The notes beneath the pieces are model-generated. The model searched no databases. It was not told the origin of the DNA and was given only the letters and a program-made list of their open reading frames with translations. A DNA stretch of 64,000 nt from Pinirhizobacter soli (GTDB lineage: Bacteria; Pseudomonadota; Gammaproteobacteria; Xanthomonadales; Rhodanobacteraceae): assembly GCF_015905305.1 (NCBI RefSeq), contig NZ_JADZLQ010000001.1, forward strand, positions 558,001 through 622,000, in the 5' to 3' direction. This document shows positions 1 to 9,221 of the stretch, in pieces. The position numbers and the translations under genes were made by a program. Every line of letters begins with the position of its first letter. Position 1 is the stretch's first letter.

Positions 1-1486
1 AGGCATGGCGACCGCGCGCGGCCTGCAGTAGCTGGCGCGCGTCGTTCAACAGGGTCTGCACCTGGCGCTCATCATCGAGCACCCGCTCGTGCGCGACCTT
101 GTGCTGGTCCAGCAGGCCGCCCAGGGTTTCCACGCGCTCGCGCTGGGTGTCGTGCTCGGTGTCGAGCGCTTCGGCGGCGGCATCGAGCGCCGCCACGTCG
201 AAGGCTTGCCGTTCGCCTTCCAGCGCCTCGCGGCGACGGGAAAGGTCGAGGGCCTGGCGGTCGAGGTAGTTCAGGCGCGTGCGTTCAACTTCCGCGGCAC
301 GGGAGGCTTCCGAGGCGCCGCGGGTGTGTGTGTCCCAGCGCGACTGCCAGTCGGCCAGGCGGGTTTCGGTGCTGCGTTGCTGCTCACCGGTGTCGTCCTG
401 CATCTGCTGCAGCGCTTCCAGCCGCGGCTCGCCCTCGGCCAGCGCCGTGCGCAAGGCTTCGATCTGCTCGTGGTCGGCGCTGATGTGCCCTTGCAGTTCC
501 TCGAACTCGCGCTCGGTCTCGCCCTGGGCGCGGGTCAGCCTCTCGGATGTTTCACGGTTATGCCGTACTTGTTGTTCCACGCGGGCGATCTCGGCGCCCA
601 CCTTGTACACATCGGCCTGCACCGCATTGAGGTGTTCGCTGGCGCCGTGGTGGGTATCGCGGATGCCTTCCAGCTGTGCTTCCACCTGCCGCTGTTGGGC
701 CAGGTGGCGTTCGATCTCCAGTTCCGCCTGGCGGAGCGAATCGCCCTCGCCTTCGCCCTGGCGCTGCAGCGCACGGTATTCAAGCGCGCGCATCTCCGCT
801 TCGCGGCGATTCTGCTCTTCCTTCAGCGCCTTCCAGCGCTCGGCCGCACGGGCCTGGCGGTTCAGGTGGTCAAGCTGCTTGTCGACCTCGTCGCGCACGT
901 CCTTCACGCGGTCGAGGTTCTCGCGGGTGGACTTGATCCGGCTTTCCGTTTCCTTGCGGCGTTCCTTGTACTTGGAGATGCCGGCGGCTTCCTCCAGGTG
1001 GGTGCGCAGTTCGTCCGGGTGGGCCTCGATGATCTGGCTGATCATGCCCTGCTCGATGATCGAGTAGCTGCGGGGCCCCAGGCCCGTGCCCAGGAAGAGG
1101 TCGGTAATGTCGCGGCGGCGGCAACGAGCACCGTTGAGGAAATACGACGACTGACCGTCGCGGCTGACCAGGCGCTTGACGGAGATTTCCGCGTATTGCG
1201 CAAGCTCCCCCTGGATGGTGCCGTCGGCGTTGTCGAAGATCAGTTCCACCATGGCCTGGCCGACCGGCTTTCGCGACGTGGAGCCTGAGAAGATCACGTC
1301 GGTAAGCGAGTCGCCGCGCAGCCGGCTGGCCGCGCTTTCACCCATCACCCAGCGGATGGCGTCGATGATGTTGGACTTGCCGCAGCCATTGGGGCCAACG
1401 ACGCCCGTCATATTGGTGGGCAGGTGCAGCGTGGTCGGGTCGACGAACGACTTGAAACCGGCCAGCTTGATGGTGGTCAGGCGCAT
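1..1486 (-). CDS. smc: Chromosome partition protein SMC (N-terminal part, runs off the window)
   Basis: Structural-maintenance-of-chromosomes ATPase that, with ScpA and ScpB (both encoded near 58-60 kb), compacts and segregates the chromosome. The gene reads leftwards from an ATG at 1486, and about 495 codons are visible without a stop, so the C-terminal half lies outside the window. The N-terminus MRLTTIKLAGFKSFVDPTT is typical, followed by Walker A (GPNGCGKSN, about residue 33) and a region with FLGTGLGPRSYSIIEQG and AGISKYKERRKET seen in all SMC heads. After about residue 160 the sequence becomes a long charged heptad-like coiled coil rich in R, E, Q, L and A. BolA lies 136 bp upstream in the same direction. 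Family assignment is certain. Whether the hinge and C-terminal head are intact cannot be seen. Confidence 0.96.
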   Translation of the reverse strand, partial: MRLTTIKLAGFKSFVDPTTLHLPTNMTGVVGPNGCGKSNIIDAIRWVMGESAASRLRGDSLTDVIFSGSTSRKPVGQAMVELIFDNADGTIQGELAQYAEISVKRLVSRDGQSSYFLNGARCRRRDITDLFLGTGLGPRSYSIIEQGMISQIIEAHPDELRTHLEEAAGISKYKERRKETESRIKSTRENLDRVKDVRDEVDKQLDHLNRQARAAERWKALKEEQNRREAEMRALEYRALQRQGEGEGDSLRQAELEIERHLAQQRQVEAQLEGIRDTHHGASEHLNAVQADVYKVGAEIARVEQQVRHNRETSERLTRAQGETEREFEELQGHISADHEQIEALRTALAEGEPRLEALQQMQDDTGEQQRSTETRLADWQSRWDTHTRGASEASRAAEVERTRLNYLDRQALDLSRRREALEGERQAFDVAALDAAAEALDTEHDTQRERVETLGGLLDQHKVAHERVLDDERQVQTLLNDARQLLQAARGRHA

Positions 1487-1622
1487 TGATTCTTGTATCC
1501 AAGGAAAACGGCTAGGTCAGGCGGCGCCCCCGCGCCGCCTGACGGACCACTGTGCCAAACGCCTCCCCTCGACGCAACGCGCCCCAAGGAAAGATTCCAG
1601 GCGAGGAATGTTCGGCAAGTGC

Positions 1623-1895
1623 TTATTTCTTCGACTCTTCAGGTGCCTTGGCGTCGATAGCCAAGGCATGGATGCCGTCGGGCAGCATGCTCTCCAGAGC
1701 TGCGTAGACCATCCGGTGGCGCTTGATCGGCGACTCACCGGCAAAGGCTGCGGCCGTGATGGCCACGTGGAAATGCCCCTTGCCCTCGCCCGCATGGCCG
1801 GCGTGCTTGTGCCCTTCGTCGGTCACCACCAGCGCTTCGGGCGCCAGGGCAGCCGTCAGCAGCGCATGGATCTGGGCGACTTTCGCTTCCGTCAC
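1623..1895 (-). CDS. bolA: BolA family protein
   Basis: A 90-residue BolA-like protein. Members of this family partner with monothiol glutaredoxins and act in iron-sulfur cluster handling or as stress regulators. The class II KH-like fold is recognisable from the segment GHFHVAITAAAFAGESPIKR followed by HRMVYAALESMLPDGIHALAI, which is the family signature. The start is a GTG at 1895, since no ATG occurs in frame nearby, and a short purine-rich stretch (AAAAGG) lies immediately upstream. It sits between smc and a small lipoprotein gene, all in the same direction, so it may be cotranscribed with lysS. I cannot tell from sequence whether it is BolA or IbaG type. It is short, and the conserved His lies in the H-R-M-V-Y segment. 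Confidence 0.93.
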   Translation of the reverse strand: MTEAKVAQIHALLTAALAPEALVVTDEGHKHAGHAGEGKGHFHVAITAAAFAGESPIKRHRMVYAALESMLPDGIHALAIDAKAPEESKK

Positions 1896-1955
1896 GGCCT
1901 TTTGAATCCCAAGGGAAAGTCGACCATCTTAACCGACCTGCCCCTCGCCCGGCGC

Positions 1956-2366
1956 CTAGTCGACCTTATGGAAAAGGCCCGCCGGCGGGTCGGTGGCGTC
2001 GGTCTGCATGGCACCTGACGCTTTCACCACCTGGTAGGTAAACAGGCGTGGCGAGGTCGCCAGGTCGCCGCCACAGGCGCCGCCATGGCGTTCATGGACA
2101 TCCACCACGAAGTTCTGCGCGTCTGCCTCGTAGGGGATGTAGCTCAGGCAATCGTCAGTGAGCGTGGTGAAATTGTTCTTGTGCAGCGAGGCGCTGACGC
2201 GGGCGACCGCGGCCGCCTCGTCCGGCACTACCAGGGGTGGCGGCAGATCGCTTTGGGGAACGTTGGCGCCGGCCTTTTCGCTGTCGTCCTGGCCCGAACA
2301 GGCGGACGCTGCCACCACCAGCAACATGGCCACCAGGGCCCGGCTCAAGGTCCGGCGGAGGCTCAT
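1956..2366 (-). CDS. Small predicted lipoprotein, function unknown
   Basis: A 136-residue protein whose N-terminus is a lipoprotein signal: positively charged MSLRRTLSR, a hydrophobic core and a lipobox-like end ASAC, with the modified Cys near residue 23. After cleavage, Ser-Gly-Gln-Asp-Asp would follow, giving a probable outer-membrane or periplasm-facing lipoprotein. The mature part has a proline-rich linker ([11 protein letters not shown]) and two more cysteines (in DDCLSY and GGACGGD) that could form a disulfide. No family could be named. The ATG at 2366 overlaps the lysS stop as ATGA, so it is translationally linked to lysS, and bolA follows 60 bp later. Confidence 0.75.
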   Translation of the reverse strand: MSLRRTLSRALVAMLLVVAASACSGQDDSEKAGANVPQSDLPPPLVVPDEAAAVARVSASLHKNNFTTLTDDCLSYIPYEADAQNFVVDVHERHGGACGGDLATSPRLFTYQVVKASGAMQTDATDPPAGLFHKVD

Positions 2367-3883
2367 GCTTCCGGCCTCATGTACGGGAACAGCAGCACGT
2401 CGCGGATCGACGAGGCATTGGCCAGCAGCATCACCAGCCGGTCGATGCCCACGCCCAGGCCGCCGGTGGGCGGCAGGCCGACCTCCAGCGCGCGGATGTA
2501 GTCGGCATCGAAGTGCATGGCCTCGTCGTCGCCGGCGTCCTTGGCGTCTACCTGGGCCTGGAATCGCGCCGCCTGGTCCTCAGGATCGTTGAGTTCCGAG
2601 AACCCGTTGGCCAGTTCCTTGCCGTTGACGAACAACTCGAAGCGGTCGGTGATGCCGGGATCGGAGTCGCTCTCGCGAGCCAGCGGAGACACTTCCACCG
2701 GATGGTCGGTGATGAAGGTCGGCTGCACCAGGGTGTGTTCGACGGTCTTTTCGAAGATCTCGAGCAACAGCTTGCCCCAGCCGTAGCCGGGCTTGACGTT
2801 GACCCCCAGGCGCTGGGCGTGGGCAGCCATCGCCGCGCGGTCGCGCAGTTCCGAGGGCTTGATCTCGGGGTTGAGCTCAAGCACCGCATCTTCCATGCGC
2901 CAGCGGCGGAAGGCCGGGCCGACGTCGATGGCGGCGCCATCCCATTGAAGCTCCGTCGTACCCAGCACGTTGCGCGCCGCCTCGCGGATCATGCCCTCGG
3001 TGATGTCCATGATGTCGTGATAGGTCGCGTAGGCCTGGTACAGCTCGAGCATGGTGAACTCGGGGTTGTGCCGGGTGGACACGCCCTCGTTGCGGAAATT
3101 GCGGTTGATCTCGTACACGCGGTCGAAACCGCCCACCACCAGGCGCTTTAAGTAAAGCTCCGGTGCCACGCGCAGGTACAGGTCGATATCCAGCGCGTTG
3201 TGATGGGTGATGAAGGGACGCGCCGCGGCACCGCCGGGGATGATGTGCATCATCGGCGTCTCCACTTCCATGAAGCGGCGCGGCGATGCCTCCAGCCACG
3301 TGCGGATGAAGCCGATGGTCTTCGAGCGCAAGGCGAAGGCGCGGCGCGACTCCTCGGTCACGATCAAGTCGACGTAGCGCTGGCGGTAACGCTGCTCGAC
3401 GTCGGCCAGGCCGTGGAACTTGTCCGGCAGTGGACGCAGCGACTTGGTAAGCAGGCGCAGGGCATCCACCTTCACCGACAGCTCGCCGGTCTTGGTGCGC
3501 ATCAGCACACCCTCGGCGCCGACGATGTCGCCCACGTCCCAGCCCTTGAAGGCCTCGTACGGCTCGCCCAACGTGCCCTGGTGGATGAACAGCTGGATAC
3601 GCCCGGTGCCGTCCTGCAGCTGGACGAAACTCACCTTGCCCTGGATGCGGCGCAACACGATGCGGCCGGCTACGGCCACGCGACGGGGTTGCGCCTCGAT
3701 GGCCTCGGCCGTCCACTTCTCCGCATCGGCGTATTCGGCCTGCAAATCGCCGGCGAAGCTGTCCACCCGGAAATCATTCGGAAAGGCCACGCCGGCCTTG
3801 CGCAGGGCGCCGAGTTTTTCGCGCCGCTCTGCGATCAGGCGATTTTCGTCAACGGGCGGGGCGGGAGGCGTGGTCTCGGTCAT
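2363..3883 (-). CDS. lysS: Lysine-tRNA ligase (class II)
   Basis: Charges tRNA-Lys with lysine using ATP. The 506-residue length matches bacterial LysS. The N-terminal OB-fold anticodon-binding domain occupies about residues 50-170 ([20 protein letters not shown]). The catalytic domain has class II motif 1 ([20 protein letters not shown]), motif 2 ([20 protein letters not shown]) and motif 3 ([13 protein letters not shown]). I chose the ATG at 3883 (MTETTPP), because an in-frame upstream ATG would add 33 low-complexity residues that the family lacks. In many proteobacteria lysS follows prfB directly. Here 5.96 kb carrying the tox-like operon separates them. The downstream lipoprotein gene overlaps by 4 nt. 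Confidence 0.97.
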   Translation of the reverse strand: MTETTPPAPPVDENRLIAERREKLGALRKAGVAFPNDFRVDSFAGDLQAEYADAEKWTAEAIEAQPRRVAVAGRIVLRRIQGKVSFVQLQDGTGRIQLFIHQGTLGEPYEAFKGWDVGDIVGAEGVLMRTKTGELSVKVDALRLLTKSLRPLPDKFHGLADVEQRYRQRYVDLIVTEESRRAFALRSKTIGFIRTWLEASPRRFMEVETPMMHIIPGGAAARPFITHHNALDIDLYLRVAPELYLKRLVVGGFDRVYEINRNFRNEGVSTRHNPEFTMLELYQAYATYHDIMDITEGMIREAARNVLGTTELQWDGAAIDVGPAFRRWRMEDAVLELNPEIKPSELRDRAAMAAHAQRLGVNVKPGYGWGKLLLEIFEKTVEHTLVQPTFITDHPVEVSPLARESDSDPGITDRFELFVNGKELANGFSELNDPEDQAARFQAQVDAKDAGDDEAMHFDADYIRALEVGLPPTGGLGVGIDRLVMLLANASSIRDVLLFPYMRPEA

Positions 3884-3978
3884 CGAATGGCTACTGTGTG
3901 CTCGGGGATTCCCCAGGCTGTACGCCCGGGGACAACCCAGCACTCTAGCTGCTGCGCTGCGGCATGGGCAAGCCGCCG

Positions 3979-5091
3979 TCACGCCCGCTTGGGCAGCATC
4001 CGCAGGCGCACGTCCTGCCCGAAGCGGGCCACGTCCACGACGTTGAACCGGGCGGCCGCGGCAAGCGATGCCGGGCCTGGCACGTCGAACAGCGGACGGC
4101 TTTCGCTGCCCAGTACGCAGGGTGCGATGTACAGCAGGACCTCATCCACGAGCCCGGAGGAAAGCCAGGCGCCGGCAAGCCGAGGGCCCGCCTCCACCTG
4201 CACTTCCCTGAAACCGCGCTGCCCCATGTCATGCGCCACCCATGCCAGGTCGATCCGCTGTTGATGCACAGGCGCGTGTACCCGCTCAGCGGCTAGCGAC
4301 GGATCATCGGGCAGCTGCCGGCCCTGATAGACGATCGTTGGGGCAACCCCGTCGCCGAGCCGCGCGGTGGCCGGCATGCGTCCTTTCGAGTCCAGCACGA
4401 TGCGGGTGGGCGGAATGAACGACCCGGGCGCGACATCCCGGACCAGCAAGGCCGGGTCGTCGGCCAGGACCGTATCCACGCCGGTAAGGATGGCGCAGCT
4501 GCGCGCGCGCCAGTGCTGTACGTCGGATCGGGACAGTTCATTGGTGATCCACTTGGATGCTCCGCTGGACATGGCGGTGCGTCCATCCATGCTGATGCCC
4601 GACTTCAGGCGGATCCACGGCCTTCCCCGCTTCAGGGCTAGGAAATAGCTGCGGTTCTGCTCCGCGGCCTGCTCGCGCATCAGGCCAACGTCCACCTGCA
4701 CGCCATGGTCGCGCAAACGCTCCAGGCCCCGCCCGTCAACTGCGGGGAACGGATCCTCGTGAGCCACCACCACGCGCGCGATCCCCGCTGCCAGAAGGGC
4801 ATCGGCGCAAGGTGGCGTGCGGCCATGATGTGCGCAGGGCTCCAGCGTCACATAAGCCGTGGCGCCCCGGGTATCGCCGTCCGCATCGGCCAGCGCGGCC
4901 ACTTCGGCGTGCGGGCCGCCTGCCCTTTCGTGCCAACCGCGCCCCAGTACCCGGCCGCCGCGGGCAATGACGCAGCCTACCGCAGGGTTGGGCCGGCACG
5001 TCAGCGCTCCGCGCAGCGCCAGGTTCAGGCTCTCGGTCATGAACTGCCGATCGGTGTCGTCGAAGGCCGGATGGCCCACCACCCCATTCAC
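3979..5091 (-). CDS. toxE: ToxE-like RibD: pyrimidine deaminase/reductase of the toxoflavin-type operon
   Basis: A 370-residue bifunctional RibD homologue. The N-terminal zinc deaminase domain carries H61-A-E63 and PC86-AHHGRTPPC95. The C-terminal reductase domain begins around [16 protein letters not shown] and includes [16 protein letters not shown]. RibD proteins convert the GTP cyclohydrolase II product into 5-amino-6-ribosylamino-uracil phosphate. In Burkholderia glumae the deaminase ToxE performs this step for toxoflavin. The start is a GTG at 5091 overlapping the toxC stop (GTGA). An ATG at 5040 is possible, but would remove residues that align with other RibD proteins. It is the last gene of the operon, and lysS starts 95 bp further on. 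No other riboflavin gene accompanies it, which argues against a housekeeping rib operon. Confidence 0.9.
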   Translation of the reverse strand: MNGVVGHPAFDDTDRQFMTESLNLALRGALTCRPNPAVGCVIARGGRVLGRGWHERAGGPHAEVAALADADGDTRGATAYVTLEPCAHHGRTPPCADALLAAGIARVVVAHEDPFPAVDGRGLERLRDHGVQVDVGLMREQAAEQNRSYFLALKRGRPWIRLKSGISMDGRTAMSSGASKWITNELSRSDVQHWRARSCAILTGVDTVLADDPALLVRDVAPGSFIPPTRIVLDSKGRMPATARLGDGVAPTIVYQGRQLPDDPSLAAERVHAPVHQQRIDLAWVAHDMGQRGFREVQVEAGPRLAGAWLSSGLVDEVLLYIAPCVLGSESRPLFDVPGPASLAAAARFNVVDVARFGQDVRLRMLPKRA

Positions 5092-6794
5092 GGCACGCGC
5101 TCCGCCCGCACTACGGGACCTGCCGCGATGCGATAGACGTACCCATCGTATCCACTGGCGAAGAATCCTTCGCCATCCAGGCCCGGCGTGAGGGACGAGA
5201 GTCCTCCGCTACTGGCCCTGCAGGTGCCGACCCACGAACGCGTCAATGTATCGAATATGGCGACCGTGCCGTCATAACCACCCGTGGCGATCGTGGCGCC
5301 GCCCGCGGATGCGGCCACACACTTGATGGAATGCCGGTGGGGTGTTTCCAACCGCTCCATGCCTTCGGGCGTCCACAACCGCAACGTCAGGTCGCGACCG
5401 ATACTGGCGAAGTTACCCTCTTCGATCATGCAGCAGCCGTTGGCGATCCGGTCGTGGGCCTGCGCGATGTGGTTGAGTGGCTCGAGTGTGTCGACGTCGT
5501 GCCACGCGACGCTGGCGTCGGCGCAGACGCTGAAGATCGTCCGACCGTCGCAGGCCACGTCCTTGATTGCGTTGGCATGCATTCGAATGCTCGCCACGAC
5601 GCCTATGACACCATCGGCCGAGCGCGCCACCACCAGCCCCTCGCCCGTATAGGTCCCGATGACGGCATGCAGCTGCCCGCGACGCATGAACGTGGTAGCG
5701 CAATTAAGCGGTGACCGATGACGAACTATGGCTTGGCCGGTTCGCGCTTCGAACAATGCGCCCATCTGGCCACCGGTCAGCAGGCTCCCGTCGAACTCCA
5801 CCAGGAAATTGCACAGGCTGCCCATGCTGCCTGTGATGGCTCCGTCCACCTTCCACAGGCCGGCATCACCGATGGTGTGCAATCCGTCGGGCAGTTCAAG
5901 CACGGCGTTGATGCCCCCGGTGGGCCCTACGTTGCTTACGTCCCATTGGTTGCTGGCAGGCATCCACGTAGCGAAAGAGGAACCAAAGGTCGCGAACACT
6001 ACGGTGTCGTCGCTCCTGAAGGCCGCGCTCCTGGGCCAGACCTCGCTGGGCAAGTGGCCTTCTGCATGGGGTTCGAGGGTGCCGTCGACGTATCGCCACA
6101 GTCTCACCGTCCGGTCGTAGCTGAGGCTGAGCAGTTGCCTGGACGATTCATCCCAAACCACGCGCTTGACGCCAGCCAGATGGGCTTGCACACGTTGAAC
6201 ATCGTTCCCGGTCAGGATGGAAAGGCGACCTTCATCGTCGCCGGCGAAAATCGCACCCGATCGCGCGACGCAGAGGGTGTCGGTCTCGATACCTCCGGTG
6301 TCCATTTGCGCGACCTGCCGACTGCTCGCGACGTCCCAGCGGCGCACGGTGCCGTCGTCGCTGCTGGATATCAGGTCGCGTCCATCGGGTGACCAGACCA
6401 CGGAGATAACATCTGCCGCGTGGCCTTCGAGCAAGGCCAGTTCGCTACCGTCGATGCCATGCACACGCACCGTGCGATCCCTCGAACATGTCGCCACCGC
6501 TGCCCCATCGGGCGAGAAGGCAACCATTTCGACATCGTCCTGGTGGCCCCGCAACAAAGCCACCAGGCGCATGGAGGGGACCGACCAGATCCGGGCGGAA
6601 TAGTCGCTGCTGGCGCTGGCCAGCAATGTGCCGTCGTGGTTGAACGTGCATTGGTTGGCAAGATGGTCGTGCCAGCCCCGGGCCATCGGCTCGCCCTCGG
6701 CGTTCCAGAGGATCACGCGATTGTCGTATCCGGCCGTCGCCACATAACCTGACGGATGCGTCGCTATGCCACTGATGGGTGCGTCATGCCTCAT
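5088..6794 (-). CDS. toxC: ToxC-like WD40 repeat protein
   Basis: A 568-residue protein built almost entirely of WD40 repeats, so a beta-propeller or double propeller. Repeats are clear in the first third (ASASSDYSARIWSVPS, ATCSRDRTVRVHG, SSSDDGTVRRWDVAS, LSLSYDRTVRLWRYVDG) and again near the end (IGRDLTLRLW, ATGGYDGTVAIFDT, ASGYDGYVYRI). No signal peptide or catalytic motif is visible, so it is probably a cytosolic scaffold. Toxoflavin clusters contain a WD-repeat protein, ToxC, of unknown biochemical role, and the genes on both sides here are toxB and toxE homologues. I chose the ATG at 6794, which overlaps the end of toxB by 11 nt. Upstream in-frame codons are low-complexity read-through of toxB. 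The 3' end overlaps toxE by 4 nt. Confidence 0.85.
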   Translation of the reverse strand: MRHDAPISGIATHPSGYVATAGYDNRVILWNAEGEPMARGWHDHLANQCTFNHDGTLLASASSDYSARIWSVPSMRLVALLRGHQDDVEMVAFSPDGAAVATCSRDRTVRVHGIDGSELALLEGHAADVISVVWSPDGRDLISSSDDGTVRRWDVASSRQVAQMDTGGIETDTLCVARSGAIFAGDDEGRLSILTGNDVQRVQAHLAGVKRVVWDESSRQLLSLSYDRTVRLWRYVDGTLEPHAEGHLPSEVWPRSAAFRSDDTVVFATFGSSFATWMPASNQWDVSNVGPTGGINAVLELPDGLHTIGDAGLWKVDGAITGSMGSLCNFLVEFDGSLLTGGQMGALFEARTGQAIVRHRSPLNCATTFMRRGQLHAVIGTYTGEGLVVARSADGVIGVVASIRMHANAIKDVACDGRTIFSVCADASVAWHDVDTLEPLNHIAQAHDRIANGCCMIEEGNFASIGRDLTLRLWTPEGMERLETPHRHSIKCVAASAGGATIATGGYDGTVAIFDTLTRSWVGTCRASSGGLSSLTPGLDGEGFFASGYDGYVYRIAAGPVVRAERVP

Positions 6795-7404
6795 CGCGCA
6801 CCTCCGCATCGTCGCCGATGACCATGGCGTGGTTTTTCTTCCGGACCTTCGCCTCGATGTACCGGCGGTTGTTGTCATTGATGAAAACACCGGTGCACTG
6901 CGCGACGGTGTCGATGCCATGCATCTGCAATGCAGTCACCTTGTCGGGATTGTTGGTCAGCAAACGGCACTTCCCAACGCCAAGGGTACGCAGCATGGCC
7001 GCGGCGCAGCTGAAATCCCGCGCATCATCCGGCAGGGAAAGCATGCGGTTGGCCTCGAACGTATCGGCGCCCTTCGATTGCAGCACGTAAGCCTCGAGCT
7101 TGGCGTACAGGCCGATGCCCCGCCCCTCCTGCCTCAGGTACAAAAGGTAGCCACCGTCCTGGCCGAAGCGTGAGAGCGCTTCGGCGAGCTGGTCGCCGCA
7201 GTCGCATCGCCGCGAGGCAAAGACATCGCCGGTGAGGCATTCGGAGTGGATACGCACCAGCGGTGTATCGGCACCTGGAACGCCAACCCGGATGGCGACG
7301 TGCTCGGCGCTATCGGGCAGCCCGTGGAAGGTGATGAAGTCCGCATCGACATCCGCGGCTCCGAGGGGAATCTTGACGATGGAACGTATCGTGAGATCTT
7401 GCAT
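6784..7404 (-). CDS. toxB: ToxB-like GTP cyclohydrolase II
   Basis: Opens the imidazole ring of GTP, releasing formate and pyrophosphate, to give the diaminopyrimidine used for flavins and for toxoflavin. The 206-residue protein is a stand-alone RibA of normal length, without a DHBP synthase domain. Zinc ligands C56, C67 and C69 sit in HSECLTGD and SRRCDCGDQL, and the GTP-binding segment RQEGRGIGL is at 91-99. The ATG at 7404 has a strong AAAGGAG site 10 nt upstream. The toxD stop lies 34 nt before the start, and toxC begins inside the toxB 3' end. The stand-alone protein between toxD and toxC homologues fits ToxB of Burkholderia glumae better than the housekeeping RibA. Confidence 0.92.
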   Translation of the reverse strand: MQDLTIRSIVKIPLGAADVDADFITFHGLPDSAEHVAIRVGVPGADTPLVRIHSECLTGDVFASRRCDCGDQLAEALSRFGQDGGYLLYLRQEGRGIGLYAKLEAYVLQSKGADTFEANRMLSLPDDARDFSCAAAMLRTLGVGKCRLLTNNPDKVTALQMHGIDTVAQCTGVFINDNNRRYIEAKVRKKNHAMVIGDDAEVRDEA

Positions 7405-7438
7405 GAGCTAAGCACTCCTTTGCTTTACTTTGGGGAGG

Positions 7439-8476
7439 TCATTCCAGACCATCGATGGCCACACGGAAACCCATGACGTAGATGTCCCTGGCGAACCGGC
7501 CGTGTCGTCGCCGGGTGCGGGCCAGGTCCCGGCAGCGTGTGAAACTGCCGCCTCGCGCGACATGATGGGGCCATGGGCAGGTGGCAAGATCGTCATCTAC
7601 ACGCCGACCGCCCGGATAGGGTTGATAGACGCCACTGACCCACTCCTCCACGTTGCCCGCCATATCCAAGCAGTCAAAAGGCGATGCCCCGCGGACAAAG
7701 GCGCCGACGGGCGTGGATGCGAAGAGGCCCGATTCAACCGTATTGGCATGATCGGGGAGGAAATCATCACCCCACGGGAATTCGCGTCCATCCGGGCCGC
7801 GTGCTGCGTATTCCCATTCCGCTTCGGTGGGCAGGCGCCAGGGCTGCCCGGTGGTGGCGGCAAGCCAACGGGTGTAAGCCACCGCGTCGTCGTAGCTCAC
7901 CGTGTGCACCGGGTGGTTGGACAGAAAATCGGGCAGGCGCCCCTGCGGCCAGGCGGTCGGAATCCCCTCGTATCCGGTGTCGGCGATGAAGGCCGCATAC
8001 TGCCCGTGGCTGACGGGATAACGCCCGATGCGATAGTCATCCAGCCGCACCCGGTGCGCCGGACGCTCCTTTTCTATCCATTCCGGCCGCAATCCCAGGC
8101 CGGCGTACCTGCGCAACACCTCATCGACGTTGGCCTGCAGGCCGATCGTGACCTCCGCTCCAGGTACCGGCTGGGTCACCGGTAGCAGCGGATCGAGCCG
8201 CCGATCACCCGCCATCGCGAGAAAATGGCCGGCGAGGATCCGTTCGGCGATCCCGTCTTCCACGCCTTCGACCACGGCAATCCACTGATCGACCGACATG
8301 GCCCCCAGGCGCAACCATGTCGAGGGGTGCGCGATACGGGGACTCGCAGCATGGCGCGCGGACATACCCATCAACTCTCGGTCGCTGGCCTCCCCGCTGA
8401 GGTATCCCTCGAACACCGGCCAATGCCCGAATGCAGCGGGCACTCCGGACGGTAGCGGCGTCCCTAGCGCGTGCAT
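7439..8476 (-). CDS. toxD: ToxD-like formylglycine-generating-enzyme (SUMF1) family protein
   Basis: A 345-residue protein whose C-terminal two thirds is an FGE-sulfatase/SUMF1 domain: PAHRVRLDDYRIGRYPVSHGQ, HPVHTVSYDDAVAYTRWLA, LPTEAEWEYAARG, MAGNVEEWVSG, VARGGSFTRC and GFRVA. Toxoflavin clusters encode such a protein (ToxD), and its exact reaction is unresolved. True formylglycine-generating enzymes have two active-site cysteines after the R-G-G-S segment. Here only one Cys is present, at a shifted position, so canonical sulfatase activation is unlikely. I chose the ATG at 8476, which overlaps the toxA stop by 13 nt. A longer in-frame reading into toxA is a shadow. The shine-dalgarno sequence is weak, consistent with translational coupling to toxA. 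Confidence 0.87.
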   Translation of the reverse strand: MHALGTPLPSGVPAAFGHWPVFEGYLSGEASDRELMGMSARHAASPRIAHPSTWLRLGAMSVDQWIAVVEGVEDGIAERILAGHFLAMAGDRRLDPLLPVTQPVPGAEVTIGLQANVDEVLRRYAGLGLRPEWIEKERPAHRVRLDDYRIGRYPVSHGQYAAFIADTGYEGIPTAWPQGRLPDFLSNHPVHTVSYDDAVAYTRWLAATTGQPWRLPTEAEWEYAARGPDGREFPWGDDFLPDHANTVESGLFASTPVGAFVRGASPFDCLDMAGNVEEWVSGVYQPYPGGRRVDDDLATCPWPHHVARGGSFTRCRDLARTRRRHGRFARDIYVMGFRVAIDGLE

Positions 8477-9207
8477 TCGAACGCCGCCTGCAGGCAATTG
8501 GCTTCGAACACCGCCCAGTAGTCGCCGCCGCGCCCCAGGCGATCGGCATCCTCCACGCAGGGCAACCGCCACGCAGGCGGGGAAAGACCCGCGGCGGTAG
8601 CGGCCGCAGCATAGGCCTCGGCTGACCAGCGATGGAAAGTAAACGGACTGGGCGGCTCGGTGACGAAATGGCCACGATGCCTGGCCCCGCCCTCGAGGTT
8701 CACCTGATCCATCACATGGACCCCGTACTCGGTGAAATTGCCCTTGGCCAGTTCGAAATCCGGATTGACGGTATAGGCGACAAGGCGACCTCCCGGCTTG
8801 AGGTTGCGCGCCACCGACGCGAACATGTCTGCAAGCTGGGCCGTGTCTTCGGCATAGTTGAAGAGCCACGCCGCACTGACCACATCGAACTGGCCAAGCC
8901 GTGGCAGGGCCCGCACATCGCCTACTTCGAAGTGGATGTCGTCGCCGCGGACGAGCGACTGCGCCTTTGCCAGGCGGATCATCTCCGGGGAGATGTCCAC
9001 ACCGGTCACCCGATGCGCGCCCTGCTGATGGATCCGCCGGCTGAAATCACCATGGCCGCAGGCCAGGTCCAGTACGGTCAGTCCCGTCACATCGCCCAGC
9101 AGGCCCATGAAGGTGCGCACTTCGATCGGGCGTTGGGACGCGCTGGAGGTAAAATCCTCGAACTTGCTGCCGATGTCGTCATAGACCGGTTTTGCTTGTG
9201 CATTCAT
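8464..9207 (-). CDS. toxA: ToxA-like SAM-dependent N-methyltransferase
   Basis: A 247-residue class I methyltransferase with SAM-binding motif I VLDLACGHGDFSRRI (about residues 44-58), the acidic strand VTGVDISPEMI and a post-motif block FDVVSAAWLFNYAEDTAQL. In Burkholderia glumae ToxA carries out the N-methylations that turn the didesmethyl precursor into reumycin and then toxoflavin. Here it is the only methyltransferase in the operon. The ATG at 9207 has a good AAGGAG site 7 nt upstream and lies 14 nt after the transporter gene. The 3' end overlaps toxD by 13 nt. On sequence alone it is a small-molecule methyltransferase, and the ToxA call depends on the neighbours. Methylation sites, and so the final product, cannot be deduced. 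Confidence 0.85.
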   Translation of the reverse strand: MNAQAKPVYDDIGSKFEDFTSSASQRPIEVRTFMGLLGDVTGLTVLDLACGHGDFSRRIHQQGAHRVTGVDISPEMIRLAKAQSLVRGDDIHFEVGDVRALPRLGQFDVVSAAWLFNYAEDTAQLADMFASVARNLKPGGRLVAYTVNPDFELAKGNFTEYGVHVMDQVNLEGGARHRGHFVTEPPSPFTFHRWSAEAYAAAATAAGLSPPAWRLPCVEDADRLGRGGDYWAVFEANCLQAAFECTR

Positions 9208-9221
9208 GCCTTGCTCCTTGG

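Noticed and set aside
3979-7404. The ribD- and ribA-like genes as a housekeeping riboflavin operon
   Set aside because: No ribE, ribB or ribH is present, and they are interleaved with WD40, FGE-like and methyltransferase genes typical of tox clusters.
8476-8869. Longer toxD start reaching into toxA
   Set aside because: The extension is low-complexity Arg/Gly-rich read-through of toxA in another frame.
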